64,000 nucleotides of DNA. Source: Raphanus sativus (taxonomy: Eukaryota; Streptophyta; Magnoliopsida; Brassicales; Brassicaceae). The notes under the pieces were generated by a model. That model saw only the letters and a program-made list of their open reading frames with translations. It ran no database searches and had not been told where the DNA came from. This document shows, one piece after another, positions 1 to 10,319 of this stretch (position 1 is its first letter; every line of letters starts with the position of its first letter). The stretch covers positions 41,024,908-41,088,907 of the forward strand of contig NC_079516.1 in NCBI RefSeq assembly GCF_000801105.2, written 5' to 3'. A program made the position numbers and the translations under genes.

Positions 1-110
1 TCATCAGCCTCATCATTATCACCAACATCTTCTTCCCATTCACCAGCTTCATCATTATCACCAACATCTTCTTCCCATTCACCAGCTTCATCATTATCAC
101 CAGCTTCTTC
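1..110 (-). repeat. 39-bp in-frame tandem repeat (13-residue acidic unit)
   Basis: About 2.5 nearly identical copies of a 39-bp unit lie within the transposase frame. The period is a multiple of three, so length changes keep the frame. Confidence 0.85.
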
Positions 111-494
111 TCTTTTCTCTGAAACCGTTTCCACCTTGCTGCGGCTTGATACACAAAGACATACTCTATGCGTTTTGAGTATCTCGAGCAAGTTTCGAAC
201 TTGTCTATCACTTGTAACATGAATGGGAGGACTGCTTGGAGTCATCATCATTTCTGCTGGTAATGAGTAGCTAATCTCCACAGTCACTGATCTCATGTCC
301 AGGTTATAATCTTCTTGAGCCATTGCAACAAGTTCAGCATGTGTTGAATCTTCATTCAATAAAAACAATCTTGCTCCTTTGAGATCATCAACCACAAAAT
401 CCCAACGGAAATCTCTCAACAACCATTCTCCATACACTGCATGTAACTTAAAAATCATCTGCAAATATTCAAAATAAAACACATTAGTAAACAT
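1..494 (-). CDS. MULE (mudrA-type) transposase, N-terminal part, runs off the window
   Basis: An open frame on the minus strand runs from ATG at 458 (in-frame upstream ATG at 494) to the window edge with no stop, about 153 codons. It begins MIFKLHAVYGEWLL and continues with WDFVVDDLKG and VEISYSLPAEM, which I recognise as the N-terminal domain style of Brassicaceae Mutator-like transposases (Mutator family, inference). Near the edge a 39-bp unit encoding DNDEAGEWEEDVG is tandemly repeated (about 2.5 copies, positions 1-110), giving an acidic low-complexity linker. A TTTGCAG acceptor-like sequence lies directly before ATG 458, so this could be an internal exon start. The catalytic DDE region would be to the left of the window, so whether the element is intact cannot be judged. 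Confidence 0.6.
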   Translation of the reverse strand, partial: MFTNVFYFEYLQMIFKLHAVYGEWLLRDFRWDFVVDDLKGARLFLLNEDSTHAELVAMAQEDYNLDMRSVTVEISYSLPAEMMMTPSSPPIHVTSDRQVRNLLEILKTHRVCLCVSSRSKVETVSEKREEAGDNDEAGEWEEDVGDNDEAGEWEEDVGDNDEAD

Positions 495-528
495 AGAGAA
501 AATGAAGAAGTTCAACAAACATTATCGC

Positions 529-1370
529 AGACGACTTAGATTTAAGTCGTCCAGAAGACTTAAAGGTAAGTCGTCTAAAGAGGTCACTTTTGCAATTGAA
601 AATTAAAAGGGACGACTTAATTCTAAGTCGTCCGGCTTTGTTTGTTAAAAAAAAAAATTCAGACGACTTATATATAAGTCGTCTACGAAAAACGGGCTAG
701 TTTTGCATTTGACCGAATCGTGTCAGATCTTTGACTATTTCTGGACGACTTATAAATCAGTCGTCTCTGGAAAGTAAAAATTTCAATATTTTATTCAAAC
801 TAGACGACTTACACGTAAGTCGTCCCAGGTTAGTTTTGTAATTGAAAAATAAAACTTGAAATTTAACTTTCTCCAGACGACTTAACTAAAAGTCGTCCAG
901 CTAGACGACTTAATTTAAGGTCGTCCGGGATAAGCAAGGTTTGGACGACTTAATTGGGAAAAATTCTGGACGACTTTGCTTTCCCCGGACGACTTTAAAT
1001 TAAGTCTTCTGACGGGACGACTTTATATTATGTCGTCTGGTAAAAATTAAATTATGAAGTTTTATTTTTCAACTACAAAACTAACCTAAGACGACTTACA
1101 CGTAAGTCGTCTAGTTTAATAAAATATTGAAATTTTAACTTTCCGAGAGACGACTGAATTATAAGTCGTCCAGAAATAGTCAAAGATCTGACACGATTCG
1201 GTCAAATGCAAAACTAGCCTGTTTCTCGTAGACGACTTATATATAAGTCGTCTGGACTGTTTTTTTTCACCAAACAAAGCTGGACGACTTAGTTTAAGTC
1301 GTCCGTTTGACCAGAAGACTCATCAGTAAGTCTTCTACATACAGATGACTTACTTGTAAGTCTTCTACGC
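529..1370. repeat. Array of ~15 short palindromes (GACGACTTA-n-TAAGTCGTC) inside a large inverted repeat
   Basis: Roughly fifteen 20-24 bp palindromes of the form GACGACTTA..TAAGTCGTC occur at 529, 551, 610, 661, 743, 801, 875, 903, 1089, 1146, 1228, 1283, 1312, 1343 and others. The block is itself a large imperfect palindrome: about 598-880 is the reverse complement of about 1035-1310, including the spacers (for example the GATTCGGTCAAATGCAAAA stretch near 1200 mirrors that near 700). The centre is near 955. It lies directly upstream of the transposase start, so it is probably the subterminal region of the same MULE. Confidence 0.85.
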
Positions 1371-1890
1371 GAACAGATTTTGAAAAAAATTCAAATTCGT
1401 ACCTTCAACTAGGTGAGATGACTTTGTTTGCACACAGGGTCTTCTCCAACCACCCAGAACCTCAAACGAAAGCAACCGTAAGTCAAAACGAAAGAAATAT
1501 GGCTCCAAACAATTTTGAATCAAAAGCTTCAGTTTTTTGGATGAATATGGAGAGAAAGTGAAAGAAATGTTGTTTTTAGTTCATAACAATTGAAACAGAG
1601 AGAGTGTAAAGAGATTTACGTGCATTAAAGGGCATTAAAAGCTCCAAACAGTTCGTACAAGGTTGTTCCCACTATTCATGGCAGTGGCAATATTGTAAAT
1701 ACTTGAAGAAAATGAGGTTGAGACAGTAAAGAAGCCATTTTCGAAAAAAAAAAAAAAAAAGGGTTAATGGCATTTTCGTAGATAAAATGCAGATGTGGGG
1801 TTAAAAACTCAAAAAAAAAATGAGTCAAAAGAAAAGGTTAGTTTTCTGTTTGAATTCAAGTTTTGAGTCACTTTTGCAATAAGCCCAATA
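1371..1890 (-). mobile_element. Presumed right terminal region of the MULE
   Basis: No gene is seen here. The stretch includes a 17-A run near 1745 and ends with a GAGTCACTTTTGCAATAAGC motif near 1865-1884, which resembles outer MULE termini. The other terminus is outside the window, so the TIR and target duplication cannot be confirmed. Confidence 0.35.
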
Positions 1891-2059
1891 ATATATATAT
1901 GAAAATTTATTGTTAGTGACATAACTTTGTAAATAACTCCAAAAATTAAGGATAAAATCCTATTATAGATTTTGTTTTAGTAGTATAAATAAATGACATT
2001 CAAATCCAAATAATTGGATAATTTTTTACTTATTATTTTATTCTTTTTTTGCATGATGT

Positions 2060-2755
2060 TTGGTCTAGCTTGGGATGTTTGAAGAATGTTTTATGTGATA
2101 AAGGCTAGATAGATATCGGGATCGCAGTACATGCGAAAGCGGAAGCAAGTAGAAGCCATAGAAGAAGACATCTGAGAGTTCCTATTCTAAATAGAGTAGA
2201 GGAGGAAATTACAAGATATAAAGAGAACATTATTCAGAAAGACGATGTATCTTTGTGGAAAATTGAGAAGGGTAATTACAAAAGAATTTTTTCTTCTCGA
2301 GAAACATGGCTTAGTATACGGGAGAGGCATCAGAAGTGTAGTTGGTACCATGCAGTATGGTTCAAACATGCTACTCCTAAATACTCGGTTATCTTATGGA
2401 TTGCGATGAATGAGAGGCTTACAACAGGAGACATGATGATACATTGGTAGGGAAATGTTGACACTTCTTGTGTGTTTTGTCAGAAGCCATTGATGCAGCA
2501 TTTATTTTTTTAGTGTTAGTATTCTACTCAAATTTGGGAAACCCTGATGAAAGGTGTGATTAAAAACCAGTTTACTGTTGAGTGGGCAAGCATCGTTAGA
2601 CTTGTCACAGGTGATTCCCATTGGAGTAGAATGCAGATGTTCATTGCTAGATATGTGTTCCAATCAACAGTTCACACTATATGGGGAGAAAGAAATCGGC
2701 GAAGGCATGGAGAGGCTTCATCTCCAGCAGTTCTTTTGGTGAAAACTTAAAAGGA
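2060..2755 (+). pseudogene. LINE (non-LTR retrotransposon) relic, zinc-binding RT (zf-RVT) C-terminal region
   Basis: Broken plus-strand frames give VWFKHATPKYSVILWIAMNERLTT-type sequence (split here across 2253-2450), then a CVFCQ knuckle, a stop, and IWGERNRRRHGE (2547-2750). This order (VWF..PK..ILW, Cys motif, IW.ERN.RRHG) is characteristic of the zf-RVT domain at the C terminus of plant LINE ORF2. In-frame stops and lack of the RT core show a dead fragment. The two open pieces are not separate genes. Confidence 0.7.
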
Positions 2756-3144
2756 TTAATAAGAACATGAGGAATAAACTCAGCATTATTCTAGATAGAT
2801 AGTGAATATGCTGAAGGTAAAATACACAAAAAAAGTAAATATGCTGAAAGTAAAATACACAAAGTATTAAAAATGTGAAGTATATAAGCAATTTCTCAAA
2901 TAAACACCCGTTTTTGAAATCTTAGAACAAAATCTAGTATTTAATTATAAAGTTCATCAAAATCCACATAAGATCGCAAAACTACACTCTATTTACATTT
3001 TTCTCACTGATTTCCATTTTCTTCATTTTAGTATTTACTTTCTCATTTTACTAACTTCTGTTTTCTAATTAACTACAGGATTGCTAGAGAGTGAGAAGAA
3101 GAAAAAAGTAAATACAAAAACATCCAGACGTACGTGTTTATAGG
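2756..3144. other. AT-rich intergenic stretch, nothing recognised
   Basis: No open frame, RNA motif or repeat boundary was recognised, apart from a short direct repeat of AAAATACACAAA near 2820-2865. Confidence 0.5.
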
Positions 3145-3153
3145 TAACGTAAA

Positions 3154-4002
3154 GGACAAGACTTAGATTCACCCCCTATGGTGAACCTTTAAATTCACCA
3201 CTCCCCTTAAAACCAATCAAAGTGCCATGTAGATAACTAAACAAAAAATATTAAATTATTTTTAAAATAGTTAAAAAGGAAAATAACGTTAATTTTAATG
3301 ACGTTAACTAAACACTAAACCCTAAATTTAAATTCTAAACCAAAACCTATACCCTAAACCCAAATTTTATACCCTAAACCCAAACCATATATCTAAAACC
3401 CAAATTCTAAACTTTAAATCCAAACGCTATACCCTAAACCCATCCTATATTCTATACCCTAAACCCAAGTCTTATACCCTAAACCCAAATCATATACCCT
3501 AAACCCAAATCATATACCCTAAACCCAAATCTTATATCCTAAATCCAAATCGTAAATTCTAAATCCAAATCTCTAAGTTTAGAGTTTGGGTTTAAGGTGT
3601 AGAATTTAGGTTTAAAGTATACGGTTTGAGTTTAGAGTATAGGATTTGGATTTAGGATATAGGATTTGGGTTTAGGGTATAGGATATATGATCAATTTAG
3701 AGTATAGGATTTGGATTTAAGGTTTATGGTTTGGGTTTAAGGTTTAGAATTTGAGTTTAGGGTATATGGTTTGGGTTTAGGGTATAAAATTTGGGTTTAG
3801 GGTATATATTTGGGTTTAGAATTTATGATTTAGGGTTTAGGGTTTAGTTTGCATCATTAAAATTGACTTTATTTTTCTTTTTAACTATTTTTTTAATAAT
3901 TTAATATTTTTTTATTTAATTATCTACATGGCATTTTGATTGGTCTTAAGGGGAGTGGTGAATTTAAAGGTTCACCATAGGGGGTGAACCTAATTCTTGT
4001 CC
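3154..4002. mobile_element. 849-bp inverted-repeat (foldback, MULE-like) element with telomere-like filler
   Basis: The ends are GGACAAG...CTTGTCC. The first ~115 bp of the left arm (CACCCCCTATGGTGAACC, then CACCACTCCCCTTAA, then CCAATCAAA) reappear inverted at the right end with few differences. A perfect 9-bp duplication, TAACGTAAA, flanks it at 3145-3153 and 4003-4011; 9 bp is typical of Mutator-type insertion. The interior is a degenerate CCCTAAACCC array on the left arm (about 3310-3560) and GGGTTTAGGGT on the right arm (about 3570-3850), so the whole unit can fold back. It has no coding capacity. Confidence 0.85.
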
Positions 4003-4180
4003 TAACGTAAACGTGTACCGTTGTGTTGTACGTGTGCACGAAAAGGCATATTAGTTTCATAGTAACCGTCGCAACCCACTTAATTAGAAGTTTCCTTATT
4101 CCACATTGTAAAATCCGACGAAGACAGAAACAACACACAAAGTTAAATTCATTGATTGGATTAAGAGGGTGACCAAGAGA

Positions 4181-4879
4181 ATGAAGAAACAGACAAAGAC
4201 AAACTCAGTCTTGGAGAAGAAACTTGAAGAACTCGAGTATCTTTGTGAATCACCCACTTTTAATGAAGATGATCCCAATGTCTACCGGGATATCGAACTC
4301 CGAGTTAGTTTCTTGAAGACCCTCTTAGTGGCTGAGATTTCGTCTCGACCGTCAACGGAGACAGAAGGGGAAGAAGTCAGTGAAGAAATGCTGAAACTTG
4401 CTTGCATGGCCAAGAGGTTAAACGAACTCGAAAGGGCTTTCAAAACCAATCGATTCTCCGGTCGGGATGATGAGAGTTTGGATAGTAACGATGGTGTTGG
4501 CGATGGTGAAGCCGGTTCGGTTTACTCGTTGGTGAATTCTTGTCAGGAAGAACTTGATAAAGCAGAGGAAGAGAGCGAGGAGGAGAAAGTGAAAGGAGAC
4601 GTGGACGCTTTTCAAGATGCTTCATGGGATGAGAAGAAAGGAGATGAGGACGCTGAGCAGTGGCCACTGTTTGAAGATGCTTCATCGGACGAGAAGAGAG
4701 AGGTTACGTTTCCGGAGGCGGCGGTTAAGGAAGAGGTGGTGGTTAGAAAAGTGAAAGAGAAGAGGCGGTTTGGTTTTATGGATTTGGTATGTTTAGGTTT
4801 AATGGGCGTGATTATAACCTTATTATTAGGGTATATTGGTGATATCACAGAGGAAGATCCTTTTCTTACCCCTACTTAG
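4181..4879 (+). CDS. Small acidic protein with C-terminal membrane anchor (unknown function)
   Basis: Single-exon frame of 232 codons starting MKKQTKTNSVLEKKLEELEYL. I chose ATG 4181; the frame opens at an upstream GTG (4169), which a plant would not normally use. The N terminus looks like a short coiled coil (EKKLEELEYL), the middle is strongly acidic (runs of E/D, residues ~95-185), and residues ~200-219 form one hydrophobic segment (LVCLGLMGVIITLLLGYI) followed by a short acidic tail, the layout of a tail-anchored protein. It lies next to the PME gene, as the unnamed gene At3g47410 does in Arabidopsis as I recall it. I do not recognise a family. Codon use and GC content are clearly above the flanks, supporting a real gene. 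Confidence 0.75.
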   Translation: MKKQTKTNSVLEKKLEELEYLCESPTFNEDDPNVYRDIELRVSFLKTLLVAEISSRPSTETEGEEVSEEMLKLACMAKRLNELERAFKTNRFSGRDDESLDSNDGVGDGEAGSVYSLVNSCQEELDKAEEESEEEKVKGDVDAFQDASWDEKKGDEDAEQWPLFEDASSDEKREVTFPEAAVKEEVVVRKVKEKRRFGFMDLVCLGLMGVIITLLLGYIGDITEEDPFLTPT

Positions 4880-5386
4880 GTGATTGTTTCGTTTGATTTT
4901 CACTCTGTTTTTAGTTTCATTCTATTTAGTTTGCTACTCGTATGAACACATTAGATGGTTGCACTTTTCCATTGTCTGTTTAATGAAAGAGTATGAAGTA
5001 TAGTAATATCAACAATAAAATGGTATTTTGTTATTTTTGAGGATCACTAATAACATCAATACCAAATATGTGAATGATATGAATGATGATGCACACGCAA
5101 TGAAGTACGTAAATCTTCTATTCTACCGTTGAAAATTGTACTAAAATGCATATGCTCTTGACTCTTGATAACACAGATTAAAAGCCTGTGTTTCAAAATT
5201 TAAGCTGGACCTAATGTAGCGCTAGAGGAAATGCGTCTTATACCAATGTATCTTTAAAATATATATAGAATAAGTTTGTTGGGTTAACAATGTTGTTAAC
5301 AAGAGATAAATAAATAAACAAGGATCACATACACGCATAACACACTATATAAATAGTTTTTGGAATAGTAGAACTTGCAATTCTCC
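4880..5386. other. 3' flank shared by convergent genes, no gene seen
   Basis: This AT-rich DNA lies between two convergent genes. It would hold the 3' UTR of the acidic protein gene (AATAAA-like at 5013) and of the PME gene. No other signal was recognised. Confidence 0.5.
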
Positions 5387-7620
5387 TCACAACCCTGTCT
5401 TGAACGGCACGCCAGTGGAAGGCAACCATGAGCCCCCTGCAATAAGGCTTCCCACAGTAAACCGGGAAGCAACCGCAGCACTAGTTATGGCGTGGAATCC
5501 TTTCCACCGGACCCGCCACTTCGTGGAAGACCCAGGTCCAAAATTTTTATACTCTCCATAGAAAACCGTATTTAGAGCAAAATTGGATCCTCTTAGCCAA
5601 GGAGACCATCCCAAGGGACTGATTGAGTTATCTATATAAGTCTTCATGATCGTAACACGCGAATAGGCTTGCCACGGTCGACCTAAATAGGTCTTGTAAG
5701 ACCGAATAACAGGCCTCAAATCAGAAGCAGCGATTATCCTTGAGCTATGGATGGTAATGCCTGTGTTCTGGAAAGGGTCACCGCGACCCTGAGCGGTTAT
5801 AACGTTAGCTTGGCCACGGAGAGGACGTCTGACGAGAATCATGCAGTTTTGAAACACAACAGCTGCATTTCCGAAGATGAAGTCTATGGTGCCTGAGATG
5901 TAACATTCTCTAAAGAACTGACGTTGCGAGTGAATGTAGAGCGTGTCTTGGAATCCATGGATGCCAACACGGTAGAAAACTGAGAGGTCAGAGGATGACC
6001 GAACCGAGACAGCTTGGCCGCGTAATGGCCCTGCCGTATTGATGAATGTCATGTCCTTTGCTACAAACCTTTGGCCTCCAAAGCCTTCAGTTTAGTAAGA
6101 GTTGGCACAAAACTTATTTAGTATCATAAAAGGTATATATTAAGTCGGAGTTAGCAAGATATTAAGAAATATATATATTTACCAGCTGTTGCTGAGTTAT
6201 AGGTGGTGTAGCCGTTCTTGACGCTTCTACCGCTGGTGATGATTGTGTTTCTTTCTCCGTCGCCAACAAGCATTATGTTGTGGTTATCGTTGCCGACTTC
6301 TATGTTCTCTCTGTAAACTCCTTTCTTCACGTATATTACAAATCTTGACTTAATTTTCCGTCTTCCTGCGAAGTTGATGGCAGCTTGGATCGACCGGAAA
6401 TGGCTGAACCTGCCTTGCGACACCACTAGATTGGGTCTAGATTTGGCTAAAGAGGCCGATAATAGTAATCGCCTCTCGTGTCTTGAGACCCAACTTGGGA
6501 AGTATTCTTTGTGGTTAGCTAGACAAACCAACCAAACATAAATCCGACCGTGTTAGATAAAGTCACGTTATGTATTCAACTGTATTCGCATATAACCACT
6601 TTAACATGAAAATAAATCTTTTGGAGGAAATATAACTAGGGTGTTATAGACATGATTAATCTAATTACGTATGAGATAAGATTACGATAAATAAACGTAA
6701 TAAACTTTTATTTGTATACCTTTTGTTGCATCAGAGTATTAAGACAAAATTATAAGCCGAAGGCAAGTGTTTCAAAAAAGAAAAAAAAATGATAAACAAA
6801 ATCAGCATGTTCGTAAATGAGGAATCTAATTAACCACTCAAAGTAATTATAATACTATAATAAAACTGAACGTACCAGTTGTATGATTATGTTCCTTCAT
6901 AAGAACTCCATTGACGGCCAAGCAGTTTCCGATCAAATCCGACAAGTTCTTGTTGGAGATCGCCGGCATGACAAAATCCGAGACGTTAAGATCCTCGGAA
7001 CCAGACCGGCATGTCTCAATGTTGGTCTGAGCTGTACTGAGCCACGTCTGTGCGTCGAAGTTCGAACACTTCACATCACTAGGAGCCGCCGGTTTAAGTC
7101 CCTTGAGCGTCTGGTTCAGCTGAGCAACCGTGATTTCGAAGACCTTAACGCAGTCTGACCAAGCGGCTTTCCGTTGGTTGTTGGTGCAGCTCGGACCGAA
7201 CTTTACGGTCTGAGCGTGTGTGATGACGGCTTGGTCAAGTGCTACCTGGACCAGCATTCGTAGAAATTCGGACCGAAACCTTGGTGGTCTGTTAATGTTG
7301 TTGTGTGGGCTCCTTTGGAAGTAGTAATTGCATGTCTCAGCGTGTGGAGTCTTGTTGCACCACCATGTCATGTCGCCAGAGATAGAGCCGTTGTTGATCG
7401 GAGATGGAGCAGCCGCTGGACCGGAAGATGGCGGTGAGTTGGGTGGGGGACTCGTGGTTTGGGTTGGGGATGGTGCGGTTTCTGGTGATGGTGCAATGTT
7501 GTGGTCCCATGGAGAAGGAGCATTTGCTCCACCGGAAAGGCCACCGTCTCGTAAGGCGGAGGAGATTGATAAAAGAAGAAATGATGCCAAGAGGCAACTG
7601 TGGAAGATGCCTCTAAGCAT
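5387..7620 (-). CDS. PME33: Type-I pectin methylesterase with N-terminal PMEI pro-domain
   Basis: Three exons: 7620-6876, 6518-6183, 6084-5387, all GT-AG and frame-consistent, 592 residues. It de-esterifies homogalacturonan in the cell wall. A signal peptide (residues 1-~22) is followed by a Pro/Ser-rich stretch, then a PMEI-like pro-region (CNKTPHAETC, later AQTWLSTA), a dibasic processing motif RRLL (264-267), and the catalytic domain. The catalytic residues are all present: GQAV with Gln384, QDTLY with Asp407, DFIFG with Asp428, and LGRPW with Arg496. The length is normal for the family. By position and architecture it is the counterpart of Arabidopsis At3g47400 (PME33 as I recall it; orthology inferred). 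It is intact and presumably secreted, with the pro-domain cleaved before activity. Confidence 0.9.
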
Positions 7621-8824
7621 TTTTTGAAGTTCTTGGGTTTGAGTTTGTATGGGGAATTGAGAATCATGGTGTGATGTTTTAGCTAATTAAAGGGAGATTA
7701 TTTTTTGTATATTAAATTGATTAATGTTTATTTTTAAAATTATAATTCTGAAGTTTGTGGGTATGTACTTTGCAAGGGATTATTATTGGGGAGAACATGA
7801 TGATGTGTGTTGTCTTTGCTTGGGATTGTATACATATGATATCGTGACTCATCTTCTTATTTAGAAACCTATGATTATAAAATCATATAATATCAATCTT
7901 CTGTAGAGATGCCTACAATTGATTCCATATATAATATAAAAAATATTTAGAAGAAAAATGTCAAATGAATAAAGAGGAGGAAAAGTGACTTAAAAGGGAC
8001 AACAAGAAGAAGATCTGTTTTTTCTCCAATGTTAAAGTAACCTACCATGTGCTTTTAGCTCAGTTTCTACTCTTGTAGTTTCAAGCATACGCAAACTCTT
8101 TCAATAATCTTTGTTTACTTTATGTTACTATATAATTAATTATATGGTACACATTCTTTTTTTTGAACGTCTGAGTTGATTATTATCGATTAATTATGCT
8201 TTACAATTATGAGAATATTACAAAGACGATTTTACAACCGACAATTCTACCATTATTTGAAAATACACGCCTGACTGCACTACCTGAGTCGTCTCTATGA
8301 GATCCATGTTCGATGGTACGCCATGCACCACTCTTGATAAATGTTCAATGAATGTCTCTGGTGAATATTTAACTCCAACGAGTTTTACTTTTATGTTGAG
8401 TATTAGGCATCTGACTTCGATTTTGGTTCGATTTTAATTTAGTTTTTCAATTTTTCTTTAGTAGAAATATATAAACAGCTCGAGTTAAGTATTTATAAAA
8501 TTTCAGTTTTGATTCTTTTTTTTTTGGTTTCGAGTTCAGTTCATATAATAATAGGGAACTGGCTGATATTTAAAAATAATCCCAACTCAACTTAAAATTT
8601 TAGTTTTTCAGATAATTTTGATGAAAATATCGACTAATACAAATTGTACGGATAAATATTTGGGTAGCTCAATTTAGAATATCAATCAATGCTGATAATT
8701 TCATATAACTAAGAAAAAATATTATGATAATTTTATTTTCTAAGGTAATTTTTTTTATTTATTGATAGTTTTAGATACTTAAAACATATTTTTGTTATAA
8801 TTTGTACTTATATATACATATAAA
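7621..8824. other. Upstream region of the PME gene, AT-rich, no gene
   Basis: No ORF or element boundary was recognised. It should contain the PME promoter (reading leftward from here), but I cannot fix a TATA box with confidence. Confidence 0.45.
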
Positions 8825-9920
8825 CTAGGTGATTTTCCCGTGCTCATGCACGGGTATAAATATTTATAAAGTAAATATAATATAATAATTGATTGCTATT
8901 TACTTCTAATTTTAAATTAACTTATATTAATAATATTGTATTATTTTAATCAGACATATGATTTTAGATATATTATATCTAGTCGGTTTTGTTGTTTTTA
9001 CAGTCGATTTAGTTATGATTTGGGTATATTAGATTGCATGTCTTTCTATGAATTCAACTACAATATCTTTTATTCTAAATATGTTAAAATTTTGATTAAT
9101 TTTCTTATTAACATTTAGGTTAGTTGTTGTCTTAAATATGTAATTATATTTTAGGAAGATTATGTATAACTTAAGATATATTGTGCTTAGAATGAAATAA
9201 AAAATAAACTAAAGCGTTTGAATCAAAATTATGTAAATAAATATAACGATAATATTCTGAAGTCTCATGCATATATATAAATTTTATAAAAAACTAATTT
9301 TTTACAGTTGGTTAATATTTTATTTTCATTTGTTAATGTGTTTTGAGTATCCTATAATTTATATTTATAAAATAAATTATTATTATTATAAAATTATATT
9401 TTCTTATTATAGTTAAATCTATGATTTTAGATATAAGTTGGATTAGTCGAGTAACTCATGTTGTATTAACTTACATATATTCTTTCAAATTCAAGCTGAA
9501 GTATAATTTTTTATTATAATTAAGTCAAGTCAAATTAATTTATTTATCGTTTAAATGTGAATGTATTTTCATAATATATATCAAATCAAATACTGATTTT
9601 TAAAAATATATTAGAAAAGATAATATATAGAAAGTTACTTTTTTGCAATATTACTATTTGTGAACTTTCCTTTTTAATGAAATCATATTATTAATACATA
9701 TATTTTCGTTTTTAAATTCACTTTATAGCCTTTATAAATATTTTCTTTTTTATTATATATGTTATTTGGAAATTTTACAAAAGAAATTTGAATAAAAATC
9801 AATTATAGTTTTTAATATTATATTTTTGATTCATTAAGGGTATCAATGTAATCAACCACCGTGAGAGTTAACGTGAACGCGACACATAGGAAACTGACTT
9901 CTCAAATAATATTACAGAGA
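8825..9920 (-). mobile_element. Non-autonomous Helitron (1.1 kb)
   Basis: On the minus strand the 5' end reads TCTCTGTAATATTATTTGAG and the 3' end is a hairpin CCCGTGCATGAGCACGGG followed by AAAATCAC and CTAG, with T as the next base; the base before TC is A. TC start, 3' hairpin, CTRR end and A/T insertion are the structural signature of Helitrons. There is no Rep/Hel coding region. Confidence 0.72.
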
Positions 9921-10319
9921 TTATACATAAATAGTATTTTGAATATACATTTAATTTTAGTTTTATGGTTCAATTTGATTTGGGTAAAACGTCCAGGTAC
10001 ATTGAACATTTATCAAGATATTTTTTTTTTTCCTCAATACGTCCTGACCAACTAGTGTCTTCAAGTTTAAGGTTTGGGAATACATTCATCCGGCCCGAAC
10101 AGAACCTAGTAGGCACTAACTAGGTAGTAGCTATTGAAGTGTACTGCTCAAAGCCTTGAACTAAAAGTTAAATCAACTATGGAATATTTCATAAATGTTT
10201 TAAAAGATTTGAAGAATTACAAAATGTAAAATGTCAACATATTACAGAAAACTGAAAATTCTATTGATAACTTTTTGAGGGTACATATGAATGATTATGA
10301 GAGAAAGACTCTCAGTCCT
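9921..10319. other. 3' flank of the PHS1/PYRR gene
   Basis: No gene is seen. The right part is probably the 3' UTR of the neighbouring minus-strand gene. Confidence 0.4.

Noticed and set aside
3310..3850. True interstitial telomere array
   Set aside because: The CCCTAAA-like units are degenerate, switch strand at the centre, and lie wholly inside a TIR element.
4169..4180. Upstream GTG as start of the acidic protein
   Set aside because: Plant nuclear genes start at ATG; the in-frame ATG at 4181 gives the same domain layout.
7328..7667. Plus-strand and shifted ORFs over the PME first exon
   Set aside because: They are shadows of the Pro/Ser-rich coding sequence on the minus strand.
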